Notes: generated by a model not told the origin, from the sequence alone. Counted from the stretch's first letter, positions 20,658-30,505 are shown. The stretch is DNA of 64,000 bases from CBDCRK01 sp965220955 (GCA_965220955.1 CBDCRK010000035.1:62001-126000), one strand, 5' to 3'. A program made the numbers and translations.

Positions 20658-22173
20658 CCTGGATACAAAAGGGCCTAAAATACCCCTGTCCAGCCAGCAT
20701 GGCGACGTCTCTTCAGATTCTTCGTCTCCCTCCACTCTGCCCGGCGATGTCCCTATTGCCGACTTCCGTGCGGCTATGCACCGTGCCGCCGACCTGATTG
20801 CTGATTATCTCAAGAATGTGGATGGCTACCCAGTTGTGCCCAAAATTTCGCCGGGGGACGTGCGTCGGGCGTTACCCTCTTTGCCACCCGAGCAGCCCGA
20901 ACCCCTGGAGCGGATCTTGGATGACTATAAAAAACTTATTGAACCTAACGTAACGCACTGGAACCACCCTGGCTTCCTTGCCTATTTCTCGATTACCGGC
21001 TCCGGTCCTGGTATCATTGGTGAGGCTCTTGCCGCCAGTTTGAATGTCAACGCTATGTTGTGGCGTACGGGCCCAGCGCCAACCGAGTTGGAGGAACTAG
21101 TCTGCGACTGGCTGCGTCAGATGGTTGGTCTACCACCGGAGTTCCGCGGCCATATCAACGACACAGCCTCGATCAGTACCCTCCTGGCTCTAGCCGCGGC
21201 GCGTCACCGCTTACCTGGCCTTGATATTCGGCACCTTGGTATGGCGGGACGCTCTGACCTGCCGCCGCTGGTAGTTTACACTAGCGAGCAGGCCCACTCG
21301 TCGATTGATAAGGCAGCCATTACGCTTGGCTTCGGTTTGGCAAACGTACGCCGCGTGGCCACCGATAATGCCTTCCGCATGGATCCAGAGGTGCTGGAGG
21401 CAGCCATTGCTGCTGACCGCTCTGCAGGGCGCCTGCCGGTTGCTATAGTAGCCACAGCGGGAACAACCTCAACCACAAGCGTTGATCCGCTACGTGCAGT
21501 GGGAGCTATCTGCCAGCGCGAGGGGCTCTGGTTTCACATTGATGCTGCCTACGCCGGTAGTGCAGCCATCTGCCCAGAGTATCGTGTGCTGATGGACGGT
21601 TTGGAGGAGGCCGACTCGATTGTCTTAAACCCTCACAAGTGGCTGTTTACGCCGGTGGACTGCTCGGTGATGCTGGTGCGCGACCCGGAGGCGTTGCGTG
21701 CTGCCTTCTCGCTTGTGCCAGAATATTTGCGTACTAACGAGATGGGCGTCACCAATCTCATGGACTATGGGGTTCAGCTTGGCCGTCGCTTTCGAGCATT
21801 AAAGCTCTGGATGGTCATCCGTGCCTTTGGCGTAGCCGGCCTGCAGGAGCGCATCCGGGCCCACTGTGCTTTGGCCAGCCGGTTTGTATCCTGGGTTGAG
21901 GCTGCCCCCGGCTTTGAGATCTGTGCTCCGGTGCCTTTCAGTACCGTTTGCTTTCGTGCCGTGCCTGATGGAGCTCCTGAAGAGCAGGATCACTTCAACG
22001 AGCGCCTGCTTGCCGAGGTCAACGCCGTCGGCCCGGTCTTTCTCTCGCATACAAAGCTACGGGGTCGCTTGGTACTGCGTTTGGCCATTGGCAATCTGAA
22101 AACAACCCCTGCCCACGTTGAGGCCGCCTGGGACTTAATCCGCACAACAGCTGCCCAATTGGCTAGCGCGTAA
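20650..22173 (+). CDS. PLP-dependent group II amino acid decarboxylase
   Basis: 507 residues, the usual length for aromatic-L-amino-acid decarboxylase-like proteins. Visible: the N-terminal YLKNVDGYPV and WNHPGFLAYF, His216 in QAHSSI that stacks on PLP, HIDAAYAG (Asp298), and the PLP lysine NPHKW (Lys330). Substrate cannot be told; tryptophan, tyrosine or related amino acids are possible. The first 35 residues are Ser/Pro-rich and may not be translated; the conserved fold begins near VPIADFRAAM. It overlaps the nuoG stop by 8 bp. GC-rich codon use looks stronger than in nuoF-nuoG, which may point to separate acquisition. Confidence 0.88.
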   Translation: MGDLDTKGPKIPLSSQHGDVSSDSSSPSTLPGDVPIADFRAAMHRAADLIADYLKNVDGYPVVPKISPGDVRRALPSLPPEQPEPLERILDDYKKLIEPNVTHWNHPGFLAYFSITGSGPGIIGEALAASLNVNAMLWRTGPAPTELEELVCDWLRQMVGLPPEFRGHINDTASISTLLALAAARHRLPGLDIRHLGMAGRSDLPPLVVYTSEQAHSSIDKAAITLGFGLANVRRVATDNAFRMDPEVLEAAIAADRSAGRLPVAIVATAGTTSTTSVDPLRAVGAICQREGLWFHIDAAYAGSAAICPEYRVLMDGLEEADSIVLNPHKWLFTPVDCSVMLVRDPEALRAAFSLVPEYLRTNEMGVTNLMDYGVQLGRRFRALKLWMVIRAFGVAGLQERIRAHCALASRFVSWVEAAPGFEICAPVPFSTVCFRAVPDGAPEEQDHFNERLLAEVNAVGPVFLSHTKLRGRLVLRLAIGNLKTTPAHVEAAWDLIRTTAAQLASA

Positions 22174-22222
22174 CCTTACTAGGTGGAGCTTTCTCCCGCT
22201 TCAAGCCTGACCCTGGATTGGA

Positions 22223-24058
22223 TTATGACATGGCTGGATGTTGTTGGTCGGGCAGGGGTTGAGGTCTCGATTTCGCTACGCTTGCCTCCAGCTCCTCGCC
22301 CGTAACGGTTTCTTTGTCCAGCAGCTCCGTGGCAGCTTCATGCAAGACATCTTGTTGTGTACTCAGGATGGCCGTGACCCGCGCGTGCTGCTCGTCAATG
22401 ATCCGGCGAACCTCACAGTCTATCTCGCACGATGCCTCTTCGCTGTAGTCACCTGGTGTCGGTGGCTAGCCAGTCTGGAGGAATAACGGCTGGCAAGCCC
22501 TATCAAAGCTCATCTGCCCCAGCTTATCGCTCATGCCGTATGCCTTCACCATGTTCTTGGCGATGTCGGTCGCCTTCAGCAGATCGTGCTGTGCACCGGT
22601 TGAGACCTCATGGTAAACAGTCTCTTCGGCGACCCGTCCTCCTAAAAGCACCGCAACCTTGTTTTCCAGCTCCGATTTGGTCATCAGGAAGCGGTCCTCG
22701 GTGGGAAGCTGGAGAGTGTAGCAAGCGCGGCAACCCTGCGTGGAATAATAGAGATTTGCTGCACCACATCCGAACCCGGGATCGACAGCGTAATCAACGC
22801 GTGTCCCACTTCGTGATGTGCAACCCGTTCTTTCTCCATCCGGTTGAAGATCCGATTCTTCTTCTCCAGGCCAGCAATGACGCACTCCACGGTCGCCTGC
22901 AGCTCGGAAAGGCCGACCGTGTCTTTACCGTGCGGCACCGCTAGCAGTGCCGCCTCATTAATAATGTTGGCCAGGTCGGCGCCAACGAGCCCTACGGTCA
23001 TTGCTGCAATGACTCCTAGGTCGGTGTCGGAAGCCAGTGGCACCTCACGTGCATGGACCTTCAGAATCGCTAACCGTCCACCTTGTCCGGCCGGTCTACT
23101 AGAACATGCTGATCGAAGCGACCAGCACGTAGCAGGGTCGGGTCTAGTATTTCGGGCCGGTTAGTAGCAGCCATAAGGATAACCCCCACCCGCGAAGCAA
23201 ACTCATCCATTTCGACTAAAAGCTGGTTCAGGGTTTGCTTCCGTTCTTCGTGCCTCATTGGACTCATACCGCAGGCCTTGCCCAGAGCGTCCAGCTCATC
23301 GATGAAGATAATGCAAGGTGCCTTCTCCTTGGCCCGGGTGACGAGGTCTCGCACACGCGCCGTACCAACCCCAACAAACAGCTCAACAAACTCTGACCCA
23401 CTAATCGAAAAGAACGGAACACCTGCCTCGCCGGCTACCGCCTTTGCGAGCAACGTCTTTCCGGTTACTGGCGGGCCGACCAGAAGAGCCCCTTTAGGGA
23501 TCTTGCCACCCAGTCGGCTAAATTTCTCGGGCGTCTTCAGGAACTCGATCACCTCCTGTAGCTCATTCTTGGCCTCGTCTACAACGGTTACGTCTCTAAA
23601 GGTGACCTTGACCTCCTTCTCCATATAGACCTTGGTCTTGCTACGGCCTACAGTCATAAATCTGTCCTGGCCCTGCCCCATGCGACGCAGAAGAAAGAGC
23701 CGGATGTCAAAAGATAACGCGATCGGAATGACCCAAGACAGGACGTCCAGTAGAAATGTGCTCTCGATCTCCCCAGTAAACTTAACCTAACGGGTGATCA
23801 GCTTGTCCGCTAGCTTGGGCTCCACCCGTACAGTTATAAACTGTTCGGGTTGTCCCTCCTGGGGGTCTTTTAGCTTCCCCCGGATATAGTTTTGGGTAAT
23901 GTTGATCTCCTCGATTCGTCCCTCTTTGAGATAAGCCTGAAACTGACTATAGGGGATCTGTTCCACCTGGATGGCCTGGCCCCACAGGTTATTCAGGACC
24001 AGTATCTCCCACATGGCCAGAAATGCATACCAGAGGTGCAATTTCGTTTTTTATCCAT
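22223..24058 (-). pseudogene. ftsH: ftsH pseudogene (membrane AAA+ zinc protease)
   Basis: The full FtsH layout can be read on the minus strand, but in at least four pieces. The N-terminal membrane/periplasmic part (24058-23790) has a frameshift near codon 6 and ends in an in-frame TAG at 23787. The AAA part (23681-23070) has Walker A GPPVTGKT (usually GPPGTGKT), Walker [12 protein letters not shown] and a [18 protein letters not shown] arm, then a frameshift. The helical/protease part has HHEVGH (22684-23043), then another frameshift and an in-frame TAG at 22466. The C-terminal tail is still readable to TAA at 22223. Several independent lesions mean it cannot make FtsH. An intact copy should exist elsewhere. 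Confidence 0.9.
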
Positions 24059-24342
24059 TGTCAGGGGTAAGATAACAGAAGGAGGTCTTCTGCCAATGGA
24101 AATTGTTTTCGTGGTGTATGGAAAGTGACTACGCCGGGGGCAGTTCGATTGTCAAGCAACTTTCTCGACTTTGCCGCATTTGAGAGAGTAGGCAATTCGA
24201 ACCTCTAGGACAGAAGCCGAAATCAGAAGGGACGACCTTGCGTGAGATCAGGGTTTGCAGTCGGCAAAGTTATTGTCGTAAACTAGAATTACCAACACGG
24301 ATACTGCTGCTAGGAGGGTTTATCATATCAGGAGGATTTGTC

Positions 24343-25569
24343 ATGTATCGGATGGTTATTCTGATTGCTGTCCTATTCATGCCGGGTCTCGCCATGAGCA
24401 TGGACTTCAATGAGGCCCGTCACCTCCTAAGTCGGATCGGTTTCAGGGGAACCCCAACTGAGATAGATCGTCTCACTCTCCTGAAGTATGAGCTTGCCGT
24501 TCAAAGCTTGCTGGATGGCACGAACTATCGGCCCCTGAGCGCTCCTCCGGTCTGGGTCAACAACCCGCCCCCCGATTTCAAGAAGATGAGGGCCATGAGC
24601 GAGGCCGAACGTAAGGCATTCCACAAGGAATGCCGCAAAGAAGCCCTCGATCTCAATGCCTAGTGGTACGCGGAAATGGCCGAGACCGACTCTCCGTTAA
24701 CCGAGCGCATGACCCTATTCTAATACAACCACTTTACCTCTGGCCTGCGCAAGATCAAGTGGCCAGCCTTCATTTACCAACAAAATGCCTTGTTCCGCCA
24801 GCATGCCTTGGGTAACTTCTGTGAGTTATTGCATGAGGTCTCCAAGGACCCGGCCATGATCTTGTACCTCGACAACCAGACCAACCGCAAGGGTAAACCT
24901 AATGAGAACTTTGCTCGCGAGTTGCTGGAGTTATTCACTCTTGGTGAAGGCTACTACAGCGAACGCGACATCAAGGAGGCGGCGCGCGTCTTTACCGGCT
25001 GGATGGTTGACCGGCGTAGTGGCAAATTCCGGTTTAATGTCCGCCAGCACGATGGCAGGATCAAGACTTTCATGGGGCGCAGTGGTAGATTCCATGGTGA
25101 GGATATCCTTAACATCGTACTGGAACAGCCGCCTGTGGCCGTACATATTGCGGAGAAGCTGTGGCAGGAATTTATCTCCGATACCCCAGACAACCAGGAA
25201 GCAGAGCGTCTTGCGACTGTGTTCCGCGATAGCGGTTATGAAATGAAACTGCTGCTCAAGGCTCTGTTCACCTCATTGTATTTTCGTGTCGTGGATAACT
25301 GGGGTAACCAGATCAAATCCCCAGTGGAGCTGATGGTTGGGACCATCCGCATGTTCGATATCCCGATAAGGGACTTCCGCACTCTCGCCCGTTACGAACG
25401 GTATCTCGGCCAGGATCTGTTTGACCCACCCAACGTCAAGGGCTGGCCGGGCGGAACCGACTGGATCACCTCCACCACCCTGCTGGCGCGTAACCTGGGA
25501 GCGCATTCTGATCCTGGTGGAACTGAATGGCGGCAACGATGGGCTGAATACCATTATGTTCTACACTGA
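24343..25569 (+). pseudogene. DUF1800 family protein, broken
   Basis: A signal peptide (MYRMVILIAVLFMPGLAMS) preceded by AGGAGG at 24330 leads into a DUF1800 protein: FNEARHLLSRIGFRGTPTEI, later KPNENFARELLELFTLGEG and VKGWPGGTDWITSTTLL. Two in-frame stops interrupt it, TAG at 24661-24663 and TAA at 24721-24723, both in the segment around (W)YAEMAETDSPLTERMTLF(W), where relatives have Trp codons. The homologous part ends near 25497; the frame then reads into DUF1501 sequence in the wrong phase. DUF1800 and DUF1501 proteins usually form a two-gene exported pair of unknown function. Confidence 0.85.
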
Positions 25570-26572
25570 TCGCCGATATTATCAGCTGCGGCCACGACTG
25601 GCGGTCTCCCACGACAGTGTCCTGCGCCTCTCAGAACGGCTTGGCTTCAATCCCGCACTGGAACCCTTGATGCAACCCTGGAAAAACCAAGATCTCGCCC
25701 TTGTGTTGGGGGTTGGCTGTCCGCGGCCGAACCGCTCGCATTTCCGCTCCATCGAGATTTGGGAGACCGCCTCGAACAGTAAGGAAGTCCTGCAGCAGGG
25801 ATGGATTGCATGCCTGTTTTCTATTGGTCATCCGCCGGCAAACTTCGCTGCAGACGGGATCATCTTCGACCATGGCGATGCTGGCCTCCTGAGTGGCCAC
25901 AATATGCGCAACATAATCATGCACAGCCCGGAACAGTTTCTTAAACAGGCGAGCCGCATGAAAGAGATATCGCAGACCAGCAGAAACAAGGCTCTCTCCT
26001 ATCTGCTGAGCGTGCAGAGCGACACACTTCAGGCCGCTAGGCTGTTGCGGGAAAGACTACGCCAAGCACCGACACTTTACACCTCCTTTCCCAAGTCCCA
26101 CCTCGGACGGCAGCTGGAGATAACGGCAAGGCTTCTAGTCGGCCAGATACCTGTGGCCGTGGTCAAGGTGCCACATGACAGTTGCGACACCCGCAGCAAC
26201 CAGAGCGGTCAACACGACCGCCTGCTCCGGGAGCTTGCTGAGGCTTTGGCAGCATTCCGGAAGTCCATACGTGAAGCCGGGTTATGGGACCGGGTACTGG
26301 TCATGACCTATTCGGGATTCGGGCGCCGTGTCGCCGAAAACGGCAGTGCTGGCATCGACCACGGTACCTCGGCCCCGCACTTCCTACTGGGTGGCAGGGT
26401 CAAAGGCGGATTTTACGGGGCTCACCCCTCTCTCGGCGATCTGATGGACGGCGACCTGCGTCATCATGTAGATTATAGTAGCCTGTATGTGACCGTAGCC
26501 CGCCGCTGGTGGAACCTCCGAGGCGATTTCCTTCAGAACAGGGACTATCCGGCGATTAACTACATAGGCTGA
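25421..26572 (+). pseudogene. DUF1501 family protein lacking its N-terminus
   Basis: From about 25502 the frame matches a DUF1501 protein: RILILVELNGGNDGLNT, a VLGVGCPRPNRSHFRSIEIWE segment, and a C-terminal RVAENGSAGIDHGTSAPHF. The usual N-terminal twin-arginine signal and start are missing. The homology begins where DUF1800 stops, so a deletion seems to have fused the pair. The first 27 codons of this open frame are out-of-phase DUF1800 sequence. Without a signal it would not be exported; I treat it as a remnant although the rest of the frame is open. Confidence 0.8.
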
Positions 26573-26685
26573 GCGTATGCCGCATCCATATATCGCTTAC
26601 CGATGGAAGTCCGGCTCAGAGAAGTGTCCGCACCCTCCGGTAGTTTGGGAGTGTCGTGAAGCGGGAGAGAAGACGAGTAATCGTT

Positions 26686-26934
26686 TCATAATGTTACGGA
26701 ATTGGCTCCAGCCACCACAGGCTCTTCTGCCTTGGCCGTCTTCTTTGGAGGTCGGGTGGGAGGAGCGTCGCTAGGACAAGGGGCGACTTTCCAGAATAGG
26801 GGAAGGTAGGAAGCCCAGCAGGACAGGACCAGCTGCTCACGCAGGGGGTCGATCTGGAGAGAGGTTATCCTCTTGCGCTTGCCATTGATGGCCGGTATTC
26901 TGGTTTCTTCCTGACCTAGGCCGTAAAGCGTCAA
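26686..26934 (-). CDS. Uncertain ORF (82 aa), unknown function
   Basis: A TTG-started frame. The first 55 residues (GQEETRIPAINGKRKRITSL, IDPLREQLVLSCWASYLP) look protein-like, while the end is Pro/Lys-rich. I do not recognise a family and see no convincing ribosome binding site. It sits in the 560-bp gap between the DUF1501 remnant and ilvB, next to a MITE-like repeat, and may be a fragment. Confidence 0.25.
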   Translation of the reverse strand: MTLYGLGQEETRIPAINGKRKRITSLQIDPLREQLVLSCWASYLPLFWKVAPCPSDAPPTRPPKKTAKAEEPVVAGANSVTL

Positions 26935-26950
26935 GAATACGAATAAAAGA

Positions 26951-27064
26951 TGTCATTCTGAGCCGTGGACGAAGAATCCCTCGATTGCCTGCAGAACAGC
27001 CCTCGCACGCATACGAGACCTTTCACGGAATTTATCCTGAGGTAGCGAAGGGCTCAGGACAACA
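26951..27064 (+). repeat. MITE-like dispersed repeat with imperfect inverted ends
   Basis: The segment starts TGTCATTCTGAGCC and its complement from the other end starts TGTTGTCCTGAGCC, giving imperfect terminal inverted repeats about 114 bp apart. No reading frame is evident inside. GGCTCAGGACA at 27051-27061 recurs, on the other strand, inside topA near 36918-36940. The outer sequence resembles short repeats common in environmental genomes (recollection, not a search). Confidence 0.5.
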
Positions 27065-27080
27065 AGATCCTAAGAGTAAA

Positions 27081-27109
27081 TTACCTCTCTGACCTCGACT
27101 TGGTATGAT
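27081..27109 (+). promoter_or_regulatory. Weak candidate promoter of ilvB
   Basis: TATGAT (27104-27109) lies 17 bp after TTACCT (27081-27086), some 25 bp before the ilvB start. The -35 match is poor. AGGAGAG at 27120-27126 is the ribosome binding site. Confidence 0.35.
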
Positions 27110-27133
27110 GCTTATAGATAGGAGAGAAGCAGT

Positions 27134-28852
27134 ATGAAGAAACTTACAGGGGCACAGATCGTCTTAGAGAGTCTTCTGGCAGAGAAGGTCGACACTGTCT
27201 TTGGCTATCCCGGAGGGGCGATCTTACCTACGTACGATGCGCTTTTTAACTCCCCTCTCTGCCATGTCTTGGTCCGCCACGAGCAGGGTGCAGCTCACAT
27301 GGCCGAGGGGTATGCTCGGGTCTCAGGCCGGCCCGGGGTGGTAGTGGTGACCTCGGGGCCGGGAGCGACCAATACCGTGACGGGCATTGCCGATGCTCAT
27401 ATGGATTCTACCCCAATTGTGGTTGTCTCTGGTCAGGTTTCGACCAGTATGATTGGTAACGACGCTTTTCAAGAGGCAGACGTGGTCGGCATTACCCGCC
27501 CCTGTACGAAGCACAACTACCTGGTGCGTGACGTCAAGGACATTGCTCGCGTGGTGAAAGAGGCCTTTTATATTGCCAGCACCGGTCGACCCGGGCCCGT
27601 GCTCATTGACTTACCCAAAGATGTCCAGAATGCTGAGACAGTGTTTAAGTATCCCGACAAAGTAGAGATTCGCGGATATAAGCCTACACTGAAAGGCGCT
27701 AGTCGACAGATCGATAAAGCTCTAGAGGCGATTCAGGCAGCCGAACGCCCCCTTTTCTATGTCGGTGGTGGGGTTCAATGGTCTGATGCTGCCGAGCCCT
27801 TGACTGAGTTAGTACGCGGTCTCAAGATTCCTATCACCACCACGGTGATGGCTCTGGGCGCGTATCCTGGTACCGATCCGTTATGTCTGGGCATGCTTGG
27901 CATGCATGGCGGTTACTGGACCAACATGGCTGTGCACCATTGCGATGTGCTGATCGCAGTGGGCGCACGCTTTGATGATCGAGTGACCGGTCGTGTGAGC
28001 GACTTCGCACCCCATGTCAAAACGATCATCCATATCGACATCGATCCCTCATCGATCAGCAAGAACATCAAAGTCCATGTGCCGATCGTTGGCGACATTA
28101 AGGAAGTAGTGCAAGCAATGCTCAAAAAGGTGAAAAACCAGCGGGCGGCGTACCAGGAAAGCCTGGCTGCGCGTCAGAAGGCGTGGGCTGAGTGGCACAA
28201 GCAGATCATGAAGTGGAAGGCTGAGAAGCCCCTGCCCTATAAAAGAAATGGCGCTAACGGTGAGGTTAAGCCTCTTGAGTTATTCGAAGAGGTCTATAAT
28301 CTTACCAGGGGTGAGGCAATTGTGGCCACCGACGTAGGGCAACACCAGATGTGGACTGCACAGATGGTACCGTTTAATAGGCCCCGCTCGTTCCTTACCT
28401 CCGGTGGGCTTGGTACTATGGGATATGGTCTGCCTGCGGGCATCGGTGCCCATTTTGCCTCACCCAACAGGCAGGTGGTGGTGATCAGTGGTGATGGCTC
28501 TATCCAAATGAACATCCAGGAACTGGCCACAGCTGTGCAGTATAGAGTACCGGTCAAAGTCATCATTATGAATAACTACTATCTTGGCATGGTGCGGCAG
28601 TGGCAGGAAAAGTTCTATGAGGGCCGCTACTCCCACTCTTACATGGAGGCGATGCCCAACTTCGTTAAGCTTGCCGAGGCCTACGGCGCTCAGGGCTATC
28701 GTATTGAGAAATCCGGGCAGCTTGCGTCTATACTCAAAGAAGCCTTCTCCCAACCTGGCCCCGTGCTCGTCGACGTAGTGATTCCCCAGGATGAGGGAGT
28801 TTTTCCTATGGTGCCTGCAGGGAGCGCTATGCACGAGATGCTCTTTGCCTAG
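27134..28852 (+). CDS. ilvB: Acetolactate synthase large subunit
   Basis: 572 residues, the usual length. A ThDP- and FAD-dependent enzyme making acetolactate or acetohydroxybutyrate, the first common step of valine, leucine and isoleucine synthesis. Visible: the ThDP-activating Glu in VRHEQGAAHMAEGYAR near 47, the FAD region ARFDDRVTGR near 280, and the ThDP/Mg motif ISGDGSIQMNIQEL near 448 with NNYYLGMV. No ilvN regulatory subunit follows, so it may be encoded elsewhere. A copy of the GGGCGGCGTACC repeat lies in the variable linker (residues about 336-341, QRAAYQ). Confidence 0.95.
   Translation: MKKLTGAQIVLESLLAEKVDTVFGYPGGAILPTYDALFNSPLCHVLVRHEQGAAHMAEGYARVSGRPGVVVVTSGPGATNTVTGIADAHMDSTPIVVVSGQVSTSMIGNDAFQEADVVGITRPCTKHNYLVRDVKDIARVVKEAFYIASTGRPGPVLIDLPKDVQNAETVFKYPDKVEIRGYKPTLKGASRQIDKALEAIQAAERPLFYVGGGVQWSDAAEPLTELVRGLKIPITTTVMALGAYPGTDPLCLGMLGMHGGYWTNMAVHHCDVLIAVGARFDDRVTGRVSDFAPHVKTIIHIDIDPSSISKNIKVHVPIVGDIKEVVQAMLKKVKNQRAAYQESLAARQKAWAEWHKQIMKWKAEKPLPYKRNGANGEVKPLELFEEVYNLTRGEAIVATDVGQHQMWTAQMVPFNRPRSFLTSGGLGTMGYGLPAGIGAHFASPNRQVVVISGDGSIQMNIQELATAVQYRVPVKVIIMNNYYLGMVRQWQEKFYEGRYSHSYMEAMPNFVKLAEAYGAQGYRIEKSGQLASILKEAFSQPGPVLVDVVIPQDEGVFPMVPAGSAMHEMLFA
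28143..28154 (+). repeat. GGGCGGCGTACC repeat copy inside ilvB
   Basis: Shares 19 identical bases, AACCAGCGGGCGGCGTACC, with the copy at 30960, and is read in the same RAAY frame. Its last two bases are AG instead of GC, so the small hairpin is incomplete here. It falls in a linker that varies among acetolactate synthases. Confidence 0.6.
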
Positions 28853-28965
28853 TCCCTGTCAATGTAAAGATGATGGATAGCAATTCTGTTAAGTGGTTGA
28901 GACTGCAAGCTGTTTCTCCTACCAAAATCAACTGGACTGAATACTAGGGGTCTAGGGCAGATATA

Positions 28966-28996
28966 GGGGTGTCTATACACCGGGTGTCGACACCCC
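28966..28996 (+). repeat. Tandem palindromes downstream of ilvB
   Basis: GGTGTCTATACACC (28968-28981) is directly followed by the perfect palindrome GGGTGTCGACACCC (28982-28995); the outer arms GGGGTGTC/GACACCCC can also pair. No T-run follows, so it is not a classical terminator. It lies just before the cold-shock-like gene and could be an operator or an RNA processing site. Confidence 0.45.
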
Positions 28997-29054
28997 AGCA
29001 ATCCAGGCAGCCTCCTAGCACTGCCTCTATGTGCCAAAAAATTGGGAAGTACAA

Positions 29055-29369
29055 ATGGGTAGAGACCCCGAGGATAAAGAGCCTGAGGAGAAGACAACCG
29101 AGCCGGCAAGAGAGAAAAAAGAGCCCGCGGATAGTTTCTACCACGGTGTTATTACTAAGATTTTCTCAAGCAGCAACACTGGTGTGATCAGGAGTGACAG
29201 TGGTAGAGAGGTGCCGTTTACCTTTGCCTTTGTTTCCCTCATTGGGGCTCCGCGGAACGATATTCGTTATCTACATGAGGGGATGCGGGTGGGCTTTGAC
29301 GTTGGCTGGACGTCGAAAGGCTTACGGGCAACAGTGATAAAAATCTACGAGCGGGCGGCGCACCGCTAG
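29055..29369 (+). CDS. Cold-shock-domain-like small protein
   Basis: About 104 residues. The first 33 are acidic/basic and probably disordered (DPEDKEPEEKTTEP). Residues about 34-100 look like an OB-fold of the cold-shock type: GVITKIFSSSNTGVIRSDSG, then REVPFTFAFVS and GMRVGFDVGWTSKGLRATVI. The RNP motifs are not well conserved, so nucleic-acid binding is inferred. The start could be ATG 29055 or GTG 29031; neither has a strong ribosome binding site. The last residues (YERAAHR) come from a variant copy of the GGGCGGCGTACCGC repeat, directly followed by the stop. Confidence 0.6.
   Translation: MGRDPEDKEPEEKTTEPAREKKEPADSFYHGVITKIFSSSNTGVIRSDSGREVPFTFAFVSLIGAPRNDIRYLHEGMRVGFDVGWTSKGLRATVIKIYERAAHR
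29353..29366 (+). repeat. Variant repeat copy at the end of the cold-shock-like gene
   Basis: GGGCGGCGCACCGC differs from the main repeat by one base (T to C in the loop); the GCGG/CCGC stem is kept. It encodes RAAHR in the same frame as the other genic copies, and TAG follows at once, so the repeat sets the C-terminus of the protein. Confidence 0.55.
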
Positions 29370-29429
29370 GAGCAAAACAGCTAAGCTTTAGCGACGTAAG
29401 CTTTAGCGACGAGGCCTGCTTCACCCCTG

Positions 29430-30260
29430 CTAAAGAGGAAGCGACGTTCTAAACAAGATGAACCTTCCCAGGAACTCTCCTACGATTGCTGCCAGGATTG
29501 CAATATAAAACAGTCCCGTGGCTGCCATAGTTTGGGGGATTTGCAGCGTGCGCCAAATCATGTAGGCGAGCGGTAGGGAGGCCAAAGGGCCGATTATCAG
29601 GCGCAGCCAGAGCAAGCCTTGATGCGTGCCCCACAATCGGCTTAAACCTGACAGGGTCGGTTCCCCTCCAGCTACTAGAAGAAGAAGGGCACTAGAGAAG
29701 AGCACGGCAAGGTGTGCTACTAGAGCGCCAAAGTAGAACTTGAAGATGCGTTTGAACGGTTCGATCGAGAGCCCCAGGTCAATTAGGTACCAATGTCCCA
29801 GCAGCATTCCTGTGGCGACTCCTCCAAGAAGTAGAGCAGAAGTAGCAAAGCTTAGAGGATAAAGGAAGGTTTCTATGGAAACAAAAGGGGTGAGGCGGTA
29901 ATTACTTGCGCTGATGCTGAGAGCTATGGCTCCGGAGGTCAGGCTTAGCAAGTAAGCTCGCGCCCGTAGCACATATGGGTCGCCCCAGAGGGTGTACACA
30001 TAAAGGCCACAAAAGACAGTGAAAGCAAGCCAGGAAACCGCTTCCACCCCTTTCCAACCCCACAGGGTTTCTGGCCTGACAAAGAAAACCAGATACCCCT
30101 TGCCAAGGAAGATGGCCAGACCACACCCTAGGTAGATTCCGGCTGTTGATTTGAAGAACCCTCGCTCGATTTGATGAAACGGCGGAATAGAAAGGGCAAA
30201 GATCCCGCCCACCGCAATCTGACCAAAAACTAGCAAAAAGGTATGGGCAAACTCAATCAA
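29430..30260 (-). CDS. Multi-pass membrane protein
   Basis: 276 residues with about eight membrane helices and short loops. Start TTG 30260 has GAGG 5-6 bases upstream; no ATG is near. An LGHWYLIDLGLSIEPFKRIF segment near residue 157 has conserved-looking His and Asp. The C-terminal ATGLFYIAILAAIVGEFLGR recalls NrfD/DmsC-type quinol-linked membrane subunits, but I cannot confirm the family. No partner iron-sulfur or molybdo subunit is adjacent. Confidence 0.65.
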   Translation of the reverse strand: MIEFAHTFLLVFGQIAVGGIFALSIPPFHQIERGFFKSTAGIYLGCGLAIFLGKGYLVFFVRPETLWGWKGVEAVSWLAFTVFCGLYVYTLWGDPYVLRARAYLLSLTSGAIALSISASNYRLTPFVSIETFLYPLSFATSALLLGGVATGMLLGHWYLIDLGLSIEPFKRIFKFYFGALVAHLAVLFSSALLLLVAGGEPTLSGLSRLWGTHQGLLWLRLIIGPLASLPLAYMIWRTLQIPQTMAATGLFYIAILAAIVGEFLGRFILFRTSLPL

Positions 30261-30505
30261 TGTAACCTCGGTCTAGTTGGGTTGTAGCCAGCGCCATATC
30301 TTGCCAAGTAAGATACAGCAAGCCCACCGCTTTGTAAAAGCACTTGTGCCTGCTGTTTATATCAAGTCGTCATCAAAGAGGTCGTTAGGCGATTATCCTG
30401 CTATCTCCTTATGCCTATCAACCGATTTTCTTGAGAGTCAATGGCACATCCTTATTGCCCCAGCCTGATCGACCTGATATGAAAGGTCGACCTAATAGGT
30501 CTTCC

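Noticed and set aside
22466..24723. TAG/TAA codons as possible recoding (e.g. pyrrolysine or stop reassignment)
   Set aside because: Intact genes here end in TAG and TAA (tsaD ends TAG, cysK and topA end normally), and frameshifts accompany the stops, so decay is simpler.
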